Assembly: GCA_039024315.1 (NCBI GenBank)
Contig: JBCCQN010000082.1
Span: forward strand, 1 to 31,761
DNA length: 31,761 nucleotides
Reading direction: 5' to 3'
DNA from: JBCAWW01 sp039024315
Lineage (GTDB): Bacteria; Bacteroidota; Bacteroidia; J057
The notes under the pieces are model-generated. The model did no database searches. It saw only the letters and a program-made list of their open reading frames with translations, and had not been told where the DNA came from. Position numbers and translations under genes: made by a program. Shown piece after piece: positions 9,620 through 18,345 of this stretch (position 1 is its first letter; each line of letters opens with the position of its first letter).

Positions 9620-11845
9620 ATGAACTTTCAAATGTCCCGCGAAGGGAAAAATGGGCCCTTTCGCTTCCAATTACTCGATGAAAACAGCAATCTCGTGATG
9701 GAAAGTATCTCCTTTCCTAATAGAGATACTACCATCAATGCTATGCGCCAAGCGGTGCGGCAGTTACGCAATCAAAACCTAGATCCCTCCCCCCTCGAAA
9801 ACGGTTTTGGTTGGCGTTTGAGGGCAGAGGATGATTCAGAGCTGATGCGCTCGCAGATTTTTGCAGAAGAAACTGTCGCTAACCAAGCCTTAAATGCCTT
9901 GCAACAGGCAGCTAGGGATAAGCAAACCTTTGAAGTGTCCATGACGGTAGTTGAAAGAGCTGCAACCTTTAGGCGCCCCAATCAAGAAGTCGATTTTTCA
10001 GCTTTTTATGACTTTCTTTTTTCTTCCCCTGAGGGAACGCCTGGATTTGAAGCTTTTCGCCGGACAGAAAAAAAGGAACCTTACTACTTTCACTTCAATA
10101 ATGCCCAAGGCCTTCCAATTTTATATTCTCGAGGCTTTGATTCGATCGCCAAGCGAGACAAGCGCATTCGTACGGTACTAAAAAATGTTGAAAAAGAGGC
10201 GCGTTATCAAAGTTTAGAAAGCCCAGAAGGGGCTTTTTTTATCCTCAAAGCAAGCAATGGTACCGAAATCGCTCGCAGTGGATTTTTTGCGAATGCGACT
10301 GAGCGAGATCAAGCACTGCTGGATCTGAAATCACAAGCTCCGGACTTTAAAGCAGCCTTTCCTGCACCCCAAAAGTCAAAAAGAAAAGAAACCTATCGTT
10401 TGGATGTGCCTTCTGAGTCTGGAGCTGCTGGTTTTGAAAGTTTTCAAAATAAAATCGATCGTAGGCATTATTTCCACCTGAATGATTCCAGTGGAAGAGC
10501 CCTGATTTTTAGTCAGGCATATCTGTCCAAGAAAAGTCGCAACAATGGTATGAGAGCCTTGGCTCAAAATGGTAACCAAGATAATCGCCTCGATCCCCAA
10601 GCAGGAGAGGAAGGATACTTCTTTTTGGTAAGAGGAGGTAATCGCCAAGCGGTTGCGAAGAGTCGTTATTTTGCCAGCGCTGCTGAACGCGACCAATGGA
10701 TGCTTTGGTTTCAAAGCAATGTGAGAGAATACGCCGCTGCTTTTGGGATAAAACTAACTGAGACGACTGCAACCGAAGTATTTTCGCTAGAAGTTGAAAA
10801 TGCTAGTCTTAGTGGCAGTGTAGGGATAGGTGCAGTTGGAGCTGTAGGGGCGGTAGGTGCTGCACTCGGTACACTTAGTAGCACTTCTGACAATGGTGGG
10901 ATAGGAGCAGAGTCAAATATAGACAATGTGAAGGCAGGTGGAGCCATCATTTCACCAGCAGAGCAAGAGTTGGAAGAGGTAAAAGATGATATCTTGACCG
11001 CTGAAGAGGGCGATGAGTTGTCTCCTTGGACCAGCAATGCACCAGTGGCGCCTACAGATGCTGGGGCCGTAAGCAAAGCCCGACCATGGTGGTTATGGTT
11101 GTTACTGGGCTTGGTGGCTCTGCTACTGTTATTTTTCTTATTTAGGGCATGCGGGGACAATGCTGGGATCATCCCACCCAGTGATAATGTAGAGATTGAA
11201 AATAGGGGCGCTGATCCTGAAATTGGGGCTGTTGGGACTGACAGTATGCCGGAAAGTGCTCGTTTAGAAGCCGGAAGCCCCAGCGCAAAGACAGTTGGTT
11301 TGAATGATAGCGCTTCGTCTGTATCAACCATCCCAGAGGATAATGAAGTTGGTACAGCTACTGCTGAAGCAGGGACCGAAGGACTAGAAACGCCTATTGC
11401 TCTTGGCCCCAATGGTGCTGCTTTAGGCTTTAGAAAAGGAAGTATGTTATATGCTCTCGCTGATCATTTGAGCGATCCAAATAGTAGCTTACCCAAATTA
11501 TTTACTCTAGATGAGATTGATTTTGGCTTTAACTCGGCTCATATGAATAAAAGCGCCTATGGAGAGGTTAATGGCTTAGCCAAAATTCTCAAAGCCTATC
11601 CCAACGCAGAATTGGATATCTATGGTCATATCGATGGCTCTGAAAGCGATGATTATGATGGCCGTTATGCCGACGAGATAACGAGCCTCTCGGGCATTAG
11701 GGCTCGCTGCCTTTATAAAAAACTCAATCAAAGGGGGATTTCTTTGAATCGCTTGAATTTCGAAGGATTTGCGGCCACGAAACCCCTAGGAGATAAAAAA
11801 GGGAAAGCCAATCGTAGATTGGAGATAGTTTTGACGGGTCGTTAG
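9620..11845 (+). CDS. Six DUF1508 (YegP-like) units, one TM helix, OmpA domain
   Basis: A 741-residue mosaic protein. Residues 12-50, 62-99, 155-192, 203-240, 283-319 and 331-368 are six copies of the short DUF1508/YegP fold (typical: YYFHFNNAQGLPILYSRGF), arranged as three pairs. The second and third pairs are introduced by a GFEAF/GFESF linker. A low-complexity Gly/Ala then acidic stretch (about 395-485) leads to one membrane helix (490-509, after KARP). A second linker follows, and an OmpA/MotB-type peptidoglycan-binding domain occupies about 628-741 (IDFGFNSAHMN, LDIYGHIDGSES, LSGIRARCLYKKL, ANRRLEIVL). With no signal peptide and basic residues before the helix, the DUF1508 array should be cytoplasmic and the OmpA domain periplasmic. 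It may link the cell wall to a cytoplasmic partner. DUF1508 has no settled function. Confidence 0.85.
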   Translation: MNFQMSREGKNGPFRFQLLDENSNLVMESISFPNRDTTINAMRQAVRQLRNQNLDPSPLENGFGWRLRAEDDSELMRSQIFAEETVANQALNALQQAARDKQTFEVSMTVVERAATFRRPNQEVDFSAFYDFLFSSPEGTPGFEAFRRTEKKEPYYFHFNNAQGLPILYSRGFDSIAKRDKRIRTVLKNVEKEARYQSLESPEGAFFILKASNGTEIARSGFFANATERDQALLDLKSQAPDFKAAFPAPQKSKRKETYRLDVPSESGAAGFESFQNKIDRRHYFHLNDSSGRALIFSQAYLSKKSRNNGMRALAQNGNQDNRLDPQAGEEGYFFLVRGGNRQAVAKSRYFASAAERDQWMLWFQSNVREYAAAFGIKLTETTATEVFSLEVENASLSGSVGIGAVGAVGAVGAALGTLSSTSDNGGIGAESNIDNVKAGGAIISPAEQELEEVKDDILTAEEGDELSPWTSNAPVAPTDAGAVSKARPWWLWLLLGLVALLLLFFLFRACGDNAGIIPPSDNVEIENRGADPEIGAVGTDSMPESARLEAGSPSAKTVGLNDSASSVSTIPEDNEVGTATAEAGTEGLETPIALGPNGAALGFRKGSMLYALADHLSDPNSSLPKLFTLDEIDFGFNSAHMNKSAYGEVNGLAKILKAYPNAELDIYGHIDGSESDDYDGRYADEITSLSGIRARCLYKKLNQRGISLNRLNFEGFAATKPLGDKKGKANRRLEIVLTGR

Positions 11846-11895
11846 GGCTAACATTTGCCATGGCACTAAGTCGTCCATTAGGACTTGATAAATTG

Positions 11896-11935
11896 GTCGA
11901 TCAAATGATTCATTTGGTCGACTTTTTCGTTTTTG
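11896..11935 (+). terminator. Rho-independent terminator after the DUF1508-OmpA gene
   Basis: GTCGATCAAATGA (11896-11908) is nearly fully complementary to TCATTTGGTCGAC (11910-11922), with one G-T wobble. In practice the inner few bases form the loop. TTTTTCGTTTTTG follows. It separates this gene from the sigma factor at 12018. Confidence 0.85.
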
Positions 11936-11975
11936 TGATCTCGTTTTTTGGCTATCTCCGTAAAAAAAATGGGGG

Positions 11976-11998
11976 AGTCTTAAAATATTTTAAAGACT
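11976..11998. promoter_or_regulatory. AT-rich palindrome just upstream of the sigma gene
   Basis: AGTCTTAAAATA faces TATTTTAAAGACT around one centre, ending 19 bases before the sigma-factor ATG. It is a near-perfect palindrome with a one-base offset. It could be an operator, part of the promoter or an mRNA hairpin; nothing here decides between them. Confidence 0.35.
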
Positions 11999-12017
11999 TA
12001 TCCGACTTCCTTATCAA

Positions 12018-12569
12018 ATGGATCATACAGATCAATCAGATATATCACCTTCCTTATGGGATGGCTTGCTTGCCCAGCAAGATAAGCTGCTTGGTTTCAT
12101 CAGAAAGCGAGTAAGTAGTTGGGAAGATGCTGAGGACGTCATGCAGGATGTTTACTATCAGTTAGCGGATAGACTCGAGGATGAAAGCAATGATGTAATA
12201 GATAATGTGGGGGCTTGGGTCTTTGCCGTTGCACGAAATAAAATCTCAGATCTCTTCCGGAAGAAAAAACCAAGCCTACTCAATGAAGATCGTGAAGATT
12301 GGCTTTGGGGGCTTTTGAGTGAGGAAGATGATGCCCCAGAACAAAAACTCTATCGTAAATGGATGTGGAAAGCCTTAGAGGATGCACTCCTCGAAATCCC
12401 TTCCGAACAAAGTGAAGTCTTTGTCTGGCACGAAATGGATCGCATGAGTTTCAATGAAATTTCAGAGATGACAGGCGTTGGCGTAAATACCCTGATCTCT
12501 CGCAAGCGATATGCCGTCTTACATTTGCGGGAGCGCTTGAGGGATTTGTATGAAGAATGGAATGATTAA
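12018..12569 (+). CDS. ECF-type RNA polymerase sigma factor
   Basis: Alternative sigma factor of 183 residues that would direct RNA polymerase to its own set of promoters. Region 2 is visible as DAEDVMQDVYYQLADRL (about 38-54) and AWVFAVARNKISDLFRKKK (about 66-84). Region 4 is ALLEIPSEQSEVFVWHEMDR followed by the helix-turn-helix FNEISEMTGVGVNTLISRKR. Starts further upstream are blocked by the terminator, and the ATG at 12018 gives a normal N-terminus. The next gene starts 11 bases after the stop, the usual place for an anti-sigma factor. No FecR-type or zinc anti-sigma is encoded nearby, so that neighbour is the candidate. Confidence 0.92.
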   Translation: MDHTDQSDISPSLWDGLLAQQDKLLGFIRKRVSSWEDAEDVMQDVYYQLADRLEDESNDVIDNVGAWVFAVARNKISDLFRKKKPSLLNEDREDWLWGLLSEEDDAPEQKLYRKWMWKALEDALLEIPSEQSEVFVWHEMDRMSFNEISEMTGVGVNTLISRKRYAVLHLRERLRDLYEEWND

Positions 12570-12580
12570 CAAAAAAGAAA

Positions 12581-12979
12581 ATGAACAATAGACAAAATAA
12601 AATGAAGTACCGAGCTTGTAGTCATGGCCGCGGTAGATTTAGCCTAGGCGGATTTTTGATCAAAGGCCTTTTTGTGATGCTGCTTTGGAATGCCATCGTA
12701 CCGGCATTATTTGCGGGGCCCGCGATTGGTTTTTTGCAGAGTTTAGGTCTGATGATCTTGGGGCGTCTCTTGACAGGGGGAATGCGTAGAGGATTCAGGA
12801 ACCACGCCCGAAGAGATCAAATGCGGGAGCATTGGAAAAACAAGATGCGAGCGCGTTGGGAGTCTATGAGTAAGGAAGAGAAAACGAGCTTTCGCGATAG
12901 CTTTCGTAAAGGGCCAGTAGAGGTGAATGTCTTTGACGTAGAGGTCGAAGAGGAGGATGAGGACGAAAAAGATCAGTAG
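12581..12979 (+). CDS. Small two-helix membrane protein, sigma-factor partner
   Basis: Unrecognised protein of 132 residues. Residues 1-22 are polar and basic. Two hydrophobic segments (about 23-45 and 46-66) are separated by a FAGP turn, so both ends should be cytoplasmic. Residues 69-110 are strongly basic and helical (RRGFRNHARRDQMREHWKNK, then WESMSKEEKTSFRDSFRKG). The tail 118-132 is almost wholly acidic. It lies 11 bases after the ECF sigma gene and is surely co-transcribed. Position and topology suggest it controls or answers to the sigma factor, for instance as a membrane anti-sigma, but no known anti-sigma motif is present. An alternative start is the Met at residue 8. Confidence 0.75.
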   Translation: MNNRQNKMKYRACSHGRGRFSLGGFLIKGLFVMLLWNAIVPALFAGPAIGFLQSLGLMILGRLLTGGMRRGFRNHARRDQMREHWKNKMRARWESMSKEEKTSFRDSFRKGPVEVNVFDVEVEEEDEDEKDQ

Positions 12980-12994
12980 TGTATAGAACCGCGT

Positions 12995-14359
12995 CTACGG
13001 AAAGCTCACGCCGACATAATCTTTGAGGTTATTAGGGGGGAGCGTTCCGGGGAAGGCGGAAAAAGCATTGATAGAACGAATAAACTGATTCGCGACCAAA
13101 GCGTTCCCCCTAGGGGTAAGATAAAGACCATCGAGATTAAATACCCCACCGGTCAAATGATCACCAGAAACAAAAACACCTGTTTCAAACCTGCCTTCAA
13201 ATATTTGCGCAAAGGTCCGATCTAACCTCACTATTCCCAACACATCCTTGCCTTCCGAAAGGTTGATCCTATCCACCATTTGGATCAAATACTGATTGTA
13301 GGCTTCGATATTGGCCCGAATCTTTTCGACCTCAAAAGCATCCAAGACATTTTGGTGGGAGACGGGTAAGGCTTCACTGAGACCATAAATAGAGGGAGAC
13401 TCTCCCTGACCAATTTTCGATTTAGCTTGTAATAAAATACGATCGAAATTGTTGGCAACCCTGATAGTTTGGGTACTGCTATCGGCCCAAGACTCAATGT
13501 AAACAGCTTTGGGGATGGCCCCACAGTTTTCAAAGTCTACGTAAGTTCTTGGGACAGTCCGAAAGTATGGAAACTGAGTGATATCAGGGATGGTGGCAAT
13601 CATGCCTTTTTTTCCGTTATCGATAAGGGCCTGAATAAAGGTTTCATACTCTTCCCCAAAGCTAGCGGGAGTGGACATTTCCATGCCCCCATATTCGCCA
13701 CCCGATAAGGCGTAGTCTAGCACTTCGTTCATACCCAACCACATAAGAAAGAAGTTGGCATTTGACCTGACGGCTAACTCTCGATAGCTAAGATTATTAT
13801 TGGGAAAAACTCTGGCTAGGAAAGCATTTTCATTGAGCTCGTTAAGATCGTTGAGTGAGCGAGAGCTCAAATATGGAAAAGAAAGATTATTGAAGCTTTC
13901 GTCGGCGGATATCTGCCAAGAAGAATTGGCTTCTATTTTTTCGACCAAAGCATAAGAGGGAAGCGTTGCACAAGGTGAAGTCGCAATAGAACTCGCCTCC
14001 AAATAGCCCGATCCTGATTCCAAGGCCAAAGGTTGCTTAAAGGGTATGGTATTGTAACCTAGGGTATCGCGTAGCTCATTGTAGCGTGCTACTATCAATC
14101 TAGGGATGGAATTGGCTTGAGCGTTATGAAAAAGACCGCTAGTGGCGTTCATTTGGCTGGCGCTGCGCTCAGAATTGGTAAATCCGGCCATATAACCATC
14201 ACCGAAAGCCACAATTTCTTCAACGACTAATTGATCTTGCGGAAAGATAGGGCGATCAATAGAAAATCTACACCCCCCTAATCCTAAGGTTAGCCCCCCA
14301 AATACAAGCAATACTAGATTAAAAATTGGTAAGCGTTTTCCCATACAAGTCTTCTTCAC
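12995..14359 (-). CDS. SGNH-fold lipoprotein with degenerate active site
   Basis: Predicted outer-membrane or periplasmic lipoprotein of 454 residues: signal peptide with lipobox LGGC (C30). It matches the Bacteroidota SGNH/GDSL hydrolase family that accompanies FadL-type porins. The first block reads AFGDGYMAGF, so the catalytic serine position is Gly55 (codon GGT). The third block is GMNEVLDYALSGG (N211 kept, usual Asp changed to Glu). The last block reads DGLYLTPRGNALVAN, with Tyr413 where the catalytic histidine should be. The fold is recognisable but the Ser-His pair is gone, so it is probably a binding or scaffold protein rather than a lipase. It follows the porin gene by 95 bases on the same strand and likely shares its transcript. 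Confidence 0.82.
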   Translation of the reverse strand: MKKTCMGKRLPIFNLVLLVFGGLTLGLGGCRFSIDRPIFPQDQLVVEEIVAFGDGYMAGFTNSERSASQMNATSGLFHNAQANSIPRLIVARYNELRDTLGYNTIPFKQPLALESGSGYLEASSIATSPCATLPSYALVEKIEANSSWQISADESFNNLSFPYLSSRSLNDLNELNENAFLARVFPNNNLSYRELAVRSNANFFLMWLGMNEVLDYALSGGEYGGMEMSTPASFGEEYETFIQALIDNGKKGMIATIPDITQFPYFRTVPRTYVDFENCGAIPKAVYIESWADSSTQTIRVANNFDRILLQAKSKIGQGESPSIYGLSEALPVSHQNVLDAFEVEKIRANIEAYNQYLIQMVDRINLSEGKDVLGIVRLDRTFAQIFEGRFETGVFVSGDHLTGGVFNLDGLYLTPRGNALVANQFIRSINAFSAFPGTLPPNNLKDYVGVSFP

Positions 14360-14454
14360 TCTTTATTATCGAAAAGGATGAATCATAAGGTTGCCGAGGG
14401 AGAAGAATTATTTTCAATATCCCAATTATTACACAAATAATCCTTATCAAACTT

Positions 14455-15696
14455 TTAGAATTGATAACGTATCCCAGCACCAATATGAAATCCATAACTG
14501 AGATATGTACCCCCAAAAGCTGCTGGCCGATAAAAAGAACTTCTTTCGCCAGCATACTCGTATAAGTAAGCTAGATCCAGTTGTAGGCCTTTGATCACCC
14601 GTAATCCCAATCCTGTGCTCAAGCCAATCCGGTTGGCATCTGGAAACTCGGGAGATAACAAGCCTTCAGGCACTGGTGTCAAATCATAGTAAGCTCCAAT
14701 CCGTACTTGCAATACTTCATTCAATTCAAATTCTGCGCCTAATCTGAGGCTCCAAGTATTTTTAAAGCCTTGGGCAATGGCTGTATCCTGCACCTGTTGG
14801 ATTTCATCGACAAAATCAAGTCTCAAAGAGTCCCAAGTGGACCAAGTCTGATAATTGATATCCGCTAATACCATGACCCTTTCGTTGGCTTTATAGGACA
14901 ATCCCGCATTAAATGTAGACGGTAAGCGTATTTCAGTTTGAAAGCTGCCGTCAGGATAAAGTCGCTGAAGAGAAAGAGGAACGGTATAACGAGCTTCTCC
15001 GCTATCGATAGCCATCGTCATTTCTGAGCGAAACGAAAAGCCTATCTGCAATTGATCATTTGGTTTAAGGGCAATGCCGGCATTGATACCTAGCAGATTG
15101 CCACTACCACTATATTGGAGGTTTGCAGCGCTTTCGTTGGGACCATTTTCGGGTAATGCCTTGCGAACGAGCATACTACCAAAGCCGAATGATACGCCCG
15201 CTCCAATACTCACTTTGGGACTAATCTGCCAACTCAGGGTAGGTTGTAAGGTGAAAAAAGTAAGCGAAAACTCTTGTGACAATTGATTGCCGGCCCAATC
15301 ATCGGGCCATCGAGTGTTGGTTAAATAGGGCGTGTTGAGCGCTACTCCCCAGCGTAAGTTTTTCCAGATCCCCTCCTTACCCATCCGAAAGAGTGCATAA
15401 AAAAAGCTAGGGGTCAAGGACTGCTGGATCATCTTAGATTGGTACAGACTGGGAAATTGACCCAAAAACTCAGTGTGAGGAAAAACCAAAGTCGAGCCGA
15501 TCATCAACTGGTTGCGATCCACGAAGGCGGCAGCCCCTGGATTGAAATACAAAGAGCTCGCATCTACCGACAGACCCGTTCCAGCATGGGCCATACCCAA
15601 ATTGCGGATACCATGTAAATTGAGATGAGGCCCCCCAGCCAATACTGGAAAAGAAAAAAGGAAGATCGCGTAGCTTAAGCAGAGAAGGTGTTTCAT
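14455..15696 (-). CDS. FadL/OmpP1-type outer-membrane transporter
   Basis: Outer-membrane beta-barrel of the OmpP1/FadL/TodX family, which passes hydrophobic compounds such as long-chain fatty acids. The Met at 15696 was chosen because it begins a clear signal peptide (MKHLLCLSYAIFLFSFPVLA, then GG); 34 more residues upstream would spoil it. Family marks are the N-terminal GGPHLNLHGIRNLGMAHAGT, SLYFNPGAAAF and a GWGVALNTPY-like block (RWGVALNTPYLTNTRWPDDW). C-terminal strands with LSYKANERVMVLADINYQTW, LGLRVIKGLQLDLAY and a final YQF also fit. Mature length is about 394 residues. The SGNH lipoprotein gene follows on the same strand, a pairing often seen in Bacteroidota. The substrate is not known. 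Confidence 0.88.
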   Translation of the reverse strand: MKHLLCLSYAIFLFSFPVLAGGPHLNLHGIRNLGMAHAGTGLSVDASSLYFNPGAAAFVDRNQLMIGSTLVFPHTEFLGQFPSLYQSKMIQQSLTPSFFYALFRMGKEGIWKNLRWGVALNTPYLTNTRWPDDWAGNQLSQEFSLTFFTLQPTLSWQISPKVSIGAGVSFGFGSMLVRKALPENGPNESAANLQYSGSGNLLGINAGIALKPNDQLQIGFSFRSEMTMAIDSGEARYTVPLSLQRLYPDGSFQTEIRLPSTFNAGLSYKANERVMVLADINYQTWSTWDSLRLDFVDEIQQVQDTAIAQGFKNTWSLRLGAEFELNEVLQVRIGAYYDLTPVPEGLLSPEFPDANRIGLSTGLGLRVIKGLQLDLAYLYEYAGERSSFYRPAAFGGTYLSYGFHIGAGIRYQF

Positions 15697-15872
15697 ATCG
15701 CCTTTAATTTCTCCCTTAGTGAGCAAAAAACCAATCCCCTTTATAATCCCCTTACTTTGGAGCCTTATCTCGCAAGAGTAAAGATGTAAACGGATCATTT
15801 ACTAATTTGCAATACTAAACGGAAGCTAATCGGACTTTTAGAGCCAAATCAAACCAAGATCAATCCAACACT

Positions 15873-16661
15873 ATGGTAAGGGGGAAAAAAGTAGTAGTGG
15901 TCATGCCGGCCTACAATGCAGCGCAAACCTTAAAAACAACTTATGACGAGATTCCTTTTGATCTGGTAGATGAGGTCGTACTGGTAGATGATCAAAGTCC
16001 TGACAATACGGTTGAAGTAGCCAAGGAGCTAGGCATATCTTCTGTTATTCAGCATCCCAAAAATCGTGGTTATGGAGGAAATCAGAAAACCTGTTATCAA
16101 ACGGCTCTCGAGCTAGGCGCAGACATTGTAGTGATGCTGCACCCTGACTATCAATATACCCCTCGTCTCATCGAAGCAATGATCTTTCCGATTGCCTATG
16201 GCTTGTTTCCGGTCATGCTAGGCTCTAGGATTTTGGGAAAAGGCGCTTTGCAAGGCGGTATGCCGCTCTACAAATATATCGCCAACCGCTTTCTGACCTT
16301 TTTTCAAAATGTATGGATGGGCCAAAAATTAGCCGAATATCATACCGGTTACCGCGCTTTTTCACGTGAGATATTAGAAAAGCTGCCGCTGGAAGAAAAC
16401 GATGATGATTTTGTCTTTGACAACGAGATGCTGGGGCAGATTGCTTATGCGGGTTATATCATCGGAGAGGTTACTTGTCCGACCAAGTATTTTCCAGAGG
16501 CTTCCTCGATCAATTTTAAGCGTAGTGTAAAATATGGACTAGGCGTTTTGCGCGTTTCTATGGCTTTTCGCTTCAATAAATGGGGGATTTTAAATTCACG
16601 GATCTTTGACTTTGAAAAGGGGCGAAAATTATCCGTAAATTCTCCTGTCAGAAACTCCTAA
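15873..16661 (+). CDS. Glycosyltransferase family 2, dolichyl-phosphate-mannose-synthase-like
   Basis: Cytoplasmic-face GT-A enzyme of 262 residues that would transfer a nucleotide-activated sugar, most likely to a polyprenyl phosphate. The N-terminal Rossmann half reads VVVVMPAYNAAQTLKTTYDE, then VDEVVLVDDQSPDNTVEVAK with the DD metal/nucleotide site. NRGYGGNQKTCY and VMLHPDYQY follow, then HTGYRAFSREILEKLP with the family's conserved GYRAFS block. It lacks the two C-terminal membrane helices of longer homologues. The DUF3352-like gene begins 15 bases after the stop, so the two form a unit. It could supply lipid-linked sugar to a GT-C enzyme such as the one at 2096; that is inference. Confidence 0.88.
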   Translation: MVRGKKVVVVMPAYNAAQTLKTTYDEIPFDLVDEVVLVDDQSPDNTVEVAKELGISSVIQHPKNRGYGGNQKTCYQTALELGADIVVMLHPDYQYTPRLIEAMIFPIAYGLFPVMLGSRILGKGALQGGMPLYKYIANRFLTFFQNVWMGQKLAEYHTGYRAFSREILEKLPLEENDDDFVFDNEMLGQIAYAGYIIGEVTCPTKYFPEASSINFKRSVKYGLGVLRVSMAFRFNKWGILNSRIFDFEKGRKLSVNSPVRNS

Positions 16662-16676
16662 ATATCTTAGCTACTC

Positions 16677-18344
16677 ATGAAAACCGTCCTCAGAATCTTG
16701 CTTTTTGTCATTCTCTTAGGCGCGGCGGCTATCGCTGGCTATATCTTTATCGATACTGGGGAGGAAGTCCACAGTCCGCTCGATTTGGTGCCAGCTAATG
16801 TAATCTATGCCGTGGAGTCTGATCGACCCGTCAAAGATTGGCAAAATATGAGTAGTAGCGAAGTTTGGCGTTACCTGAAAGGGAACGAATCCTTCCTCGA
16901 AATCACAGAAATGGCAGATTATTTGGACTCCCTTTTGTCCGCCAATCAAAAATTGGTAGATGCCGTCAAATTGGGCGACATGGTGATTTCTGCCCATATG
17001 ACCGGTCGGGAAGATTATGACTTTTTGATTGTCGTAGATCTCAAAGGCAAAGGTCGTAAGCTAGCCAAGCTCAAGCCAGTAGTGGAGGAAACCTTTTCTC
17101 AATTGGGCTATGAAGTGAGTTCGGACGAATACTTCAATATCAATGTTTATAAGCTCTATGATCCCGTTGCTAAGGATAATTTGACTATGTCTATTGTTGG
17201 CAATGTACTCGTTGCTTCCTACACAGAAAAACTCGTTCGCGAAGCGATCATCCAATCCGAAAAGCCTTCCTTATTAGAAAATCCTGCTTTCAAACAAGTA
17301 CGTAACCGCGCTGACCGAGATGAACTCTATACCCTTTATCTAAACTATGATCAGCTAGATGAATATTTAGGCGTTTATACCAACGAAGCACCGGAAATGT
17401 TGGGGGATCTCAACACCATCGTCCAATATTCGGCTTTCGACCTGATGATGGACGATGATGAAATTCGCTTAGATGGCTCCCTCAAGCAAACTGATAGCAT
17501 TGGGTCCTACCTTACCGTTTACAAGGATGTAGGGATGGGTAATTCTCATGCAGAAAATATCTTACCAGGCCATACGGCTATGTACACCTCCATCGGCTTT
17601 GATAATTTTTCGGAACTCTACAGCCGTTTTGAGGAGCAATACAAGGAAACGGACCCTGAAGGCTATCAAACGATTTATTCAGCTCGATTTCAACTCGAAA
17701 AACGCCTAGACATTGAGTTTGAAAGAGACTTTTTTCAGTGGATGACAGATGAGGTTGTCACGGCGGTGGTACCAATGGGTGCTAACTCTAACGAATATGC
17801 CTATTACGCAATGCTGCACTTTGATGATTTGGAGCTTACCGAAGAGCGTTTGGATTACGTCATGAAGAAAATTGGCAAGACCTTGGTCAAGTTTAAGGAA
17901 TACGATTATCAGGGCTTTGATATCCGCTATCTCAAGCTTAAAGGTTTCTTTAGCCTCTTCTTCAAAAAGATGTTTGCTGATATCGATAAACCCTATTTTA
18001 CTTACCTCGATGATTATGTTGTGTTTAGCAACGATACTTCGGCGCTACACTATCTCATCGACGAATATTTACAGCAGAATGTATTGCGAAATCGTGAAGG
18101 CTATGATGATTTTATGGACCAATTTAATAGCCGTTTTAGTATCTTCACTTATATGCAAATGGAGCCCTTGTATCCCTATATTCGGCAAAGTCTAGATGCT
18201 GAAACCAGACGCGATCTAGCGCGCAACAAACAGTACCTATTTAGTTTCCCGCAAGTTGGACTACAGGTCAGGCCTGATGGCGAGATGTACGAAGTCTTGA
18301 TGGAAGCAGAGTTTGACCGCTTCACGGAACGCCCAGTTCAGTAG
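16677..18344 (+). CDS. DUF3352-like membrane-anchored protein
   Basis: Protein of 555 residues with one N-terminal hydrophobic helix (about 4-26, LRILLFVILLGAAAIAGYIF). The rest is probably periplasmic. The segment right after it, SPLDLVPANVIYAVESDRPV, matches the start of DUF3352-type proteins, where a similar phrase recurs before each internal domain. A second similar lead-in appears near residue 297 (ILPGHTAMYTSIGFDNFSEL). The role of the family is unknown. It lies 15 bases behind the glycosyltransferase gene. A 150-base gap of short heptamer repeats follows the stop. There is no lipobox, so a membrane anchor is more likely than a lipoprotein. Confidence 0.7.
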   Translation: MKTVLRILLFVILLGAAAIAGYIFIDTGEEVHSPLDLVPANVIYAVESDRPVKDWQNMSSSEVWRYLKGNESFLEITEMADYLDSLLSANQKLVDAVKLGDMVISAHMTGREDYDFLIVVDLKGKGRKLAKLKPVVEETFSQLGYEVSSDEYFNINVYKLYDPVAKDNLTMSIVGNVLVASYTEKLVREAIIQSEKPSLLENPAFKQVRNRADRDELYTLYLNYDQLDEYLGVYTNEAPEMLGDLNTIVQYSAFDLMMDDDEIRLDGSLKQTDSIGSYLTVYKDVGMGNSHAENILPGHTAMYTSIGFDNFSELYSRFEEQYKETDPEGYQTIYSARFQLEKRLDIEFERDFFQWMTDEVVTAVVPMGANSNEYAYYAMLHFDDLELTEERLDYVMKKIGKTLVKFKEYDYQGFDIRYLKLKGFFSLFFKKMFADIDKPYFTYLDDYVVFSNDTSALHYLIDEYLQQNVLRNREGYDDFMDQFNSRFSIFTYMQMEPLYPYIRQSLDAETRRDLARNKQYLFSFPQVGLQVRPDGEMYEVLMEAEFDRFTERPVQ

Positions 18345-18345
18345 G

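Noticed and set aside
10711..11412. Minus-strand open frame of 233 codons
   Set aside because: It lies wholly antisense to the DUF1508-OmpA gene, over its low-complexity linkers. Its product is Ser/Pro/Ala-rich with no domain, as expected from the reverse of Gly/Ala/acidic codons.
11860..12114. Plus-strand open frame of 84 codons before the sigma factor
   Set aside because: It contains the terminator hairpin and runs into the sigma gene in another frame. The product is not protein-like beyond a hydrophobic run from T-rich sequence.
15697..15798. Earlier start for the FadL-type porin
   Set aside because: It would put 34 mostly polar residues ahead of a clean signal peptide.
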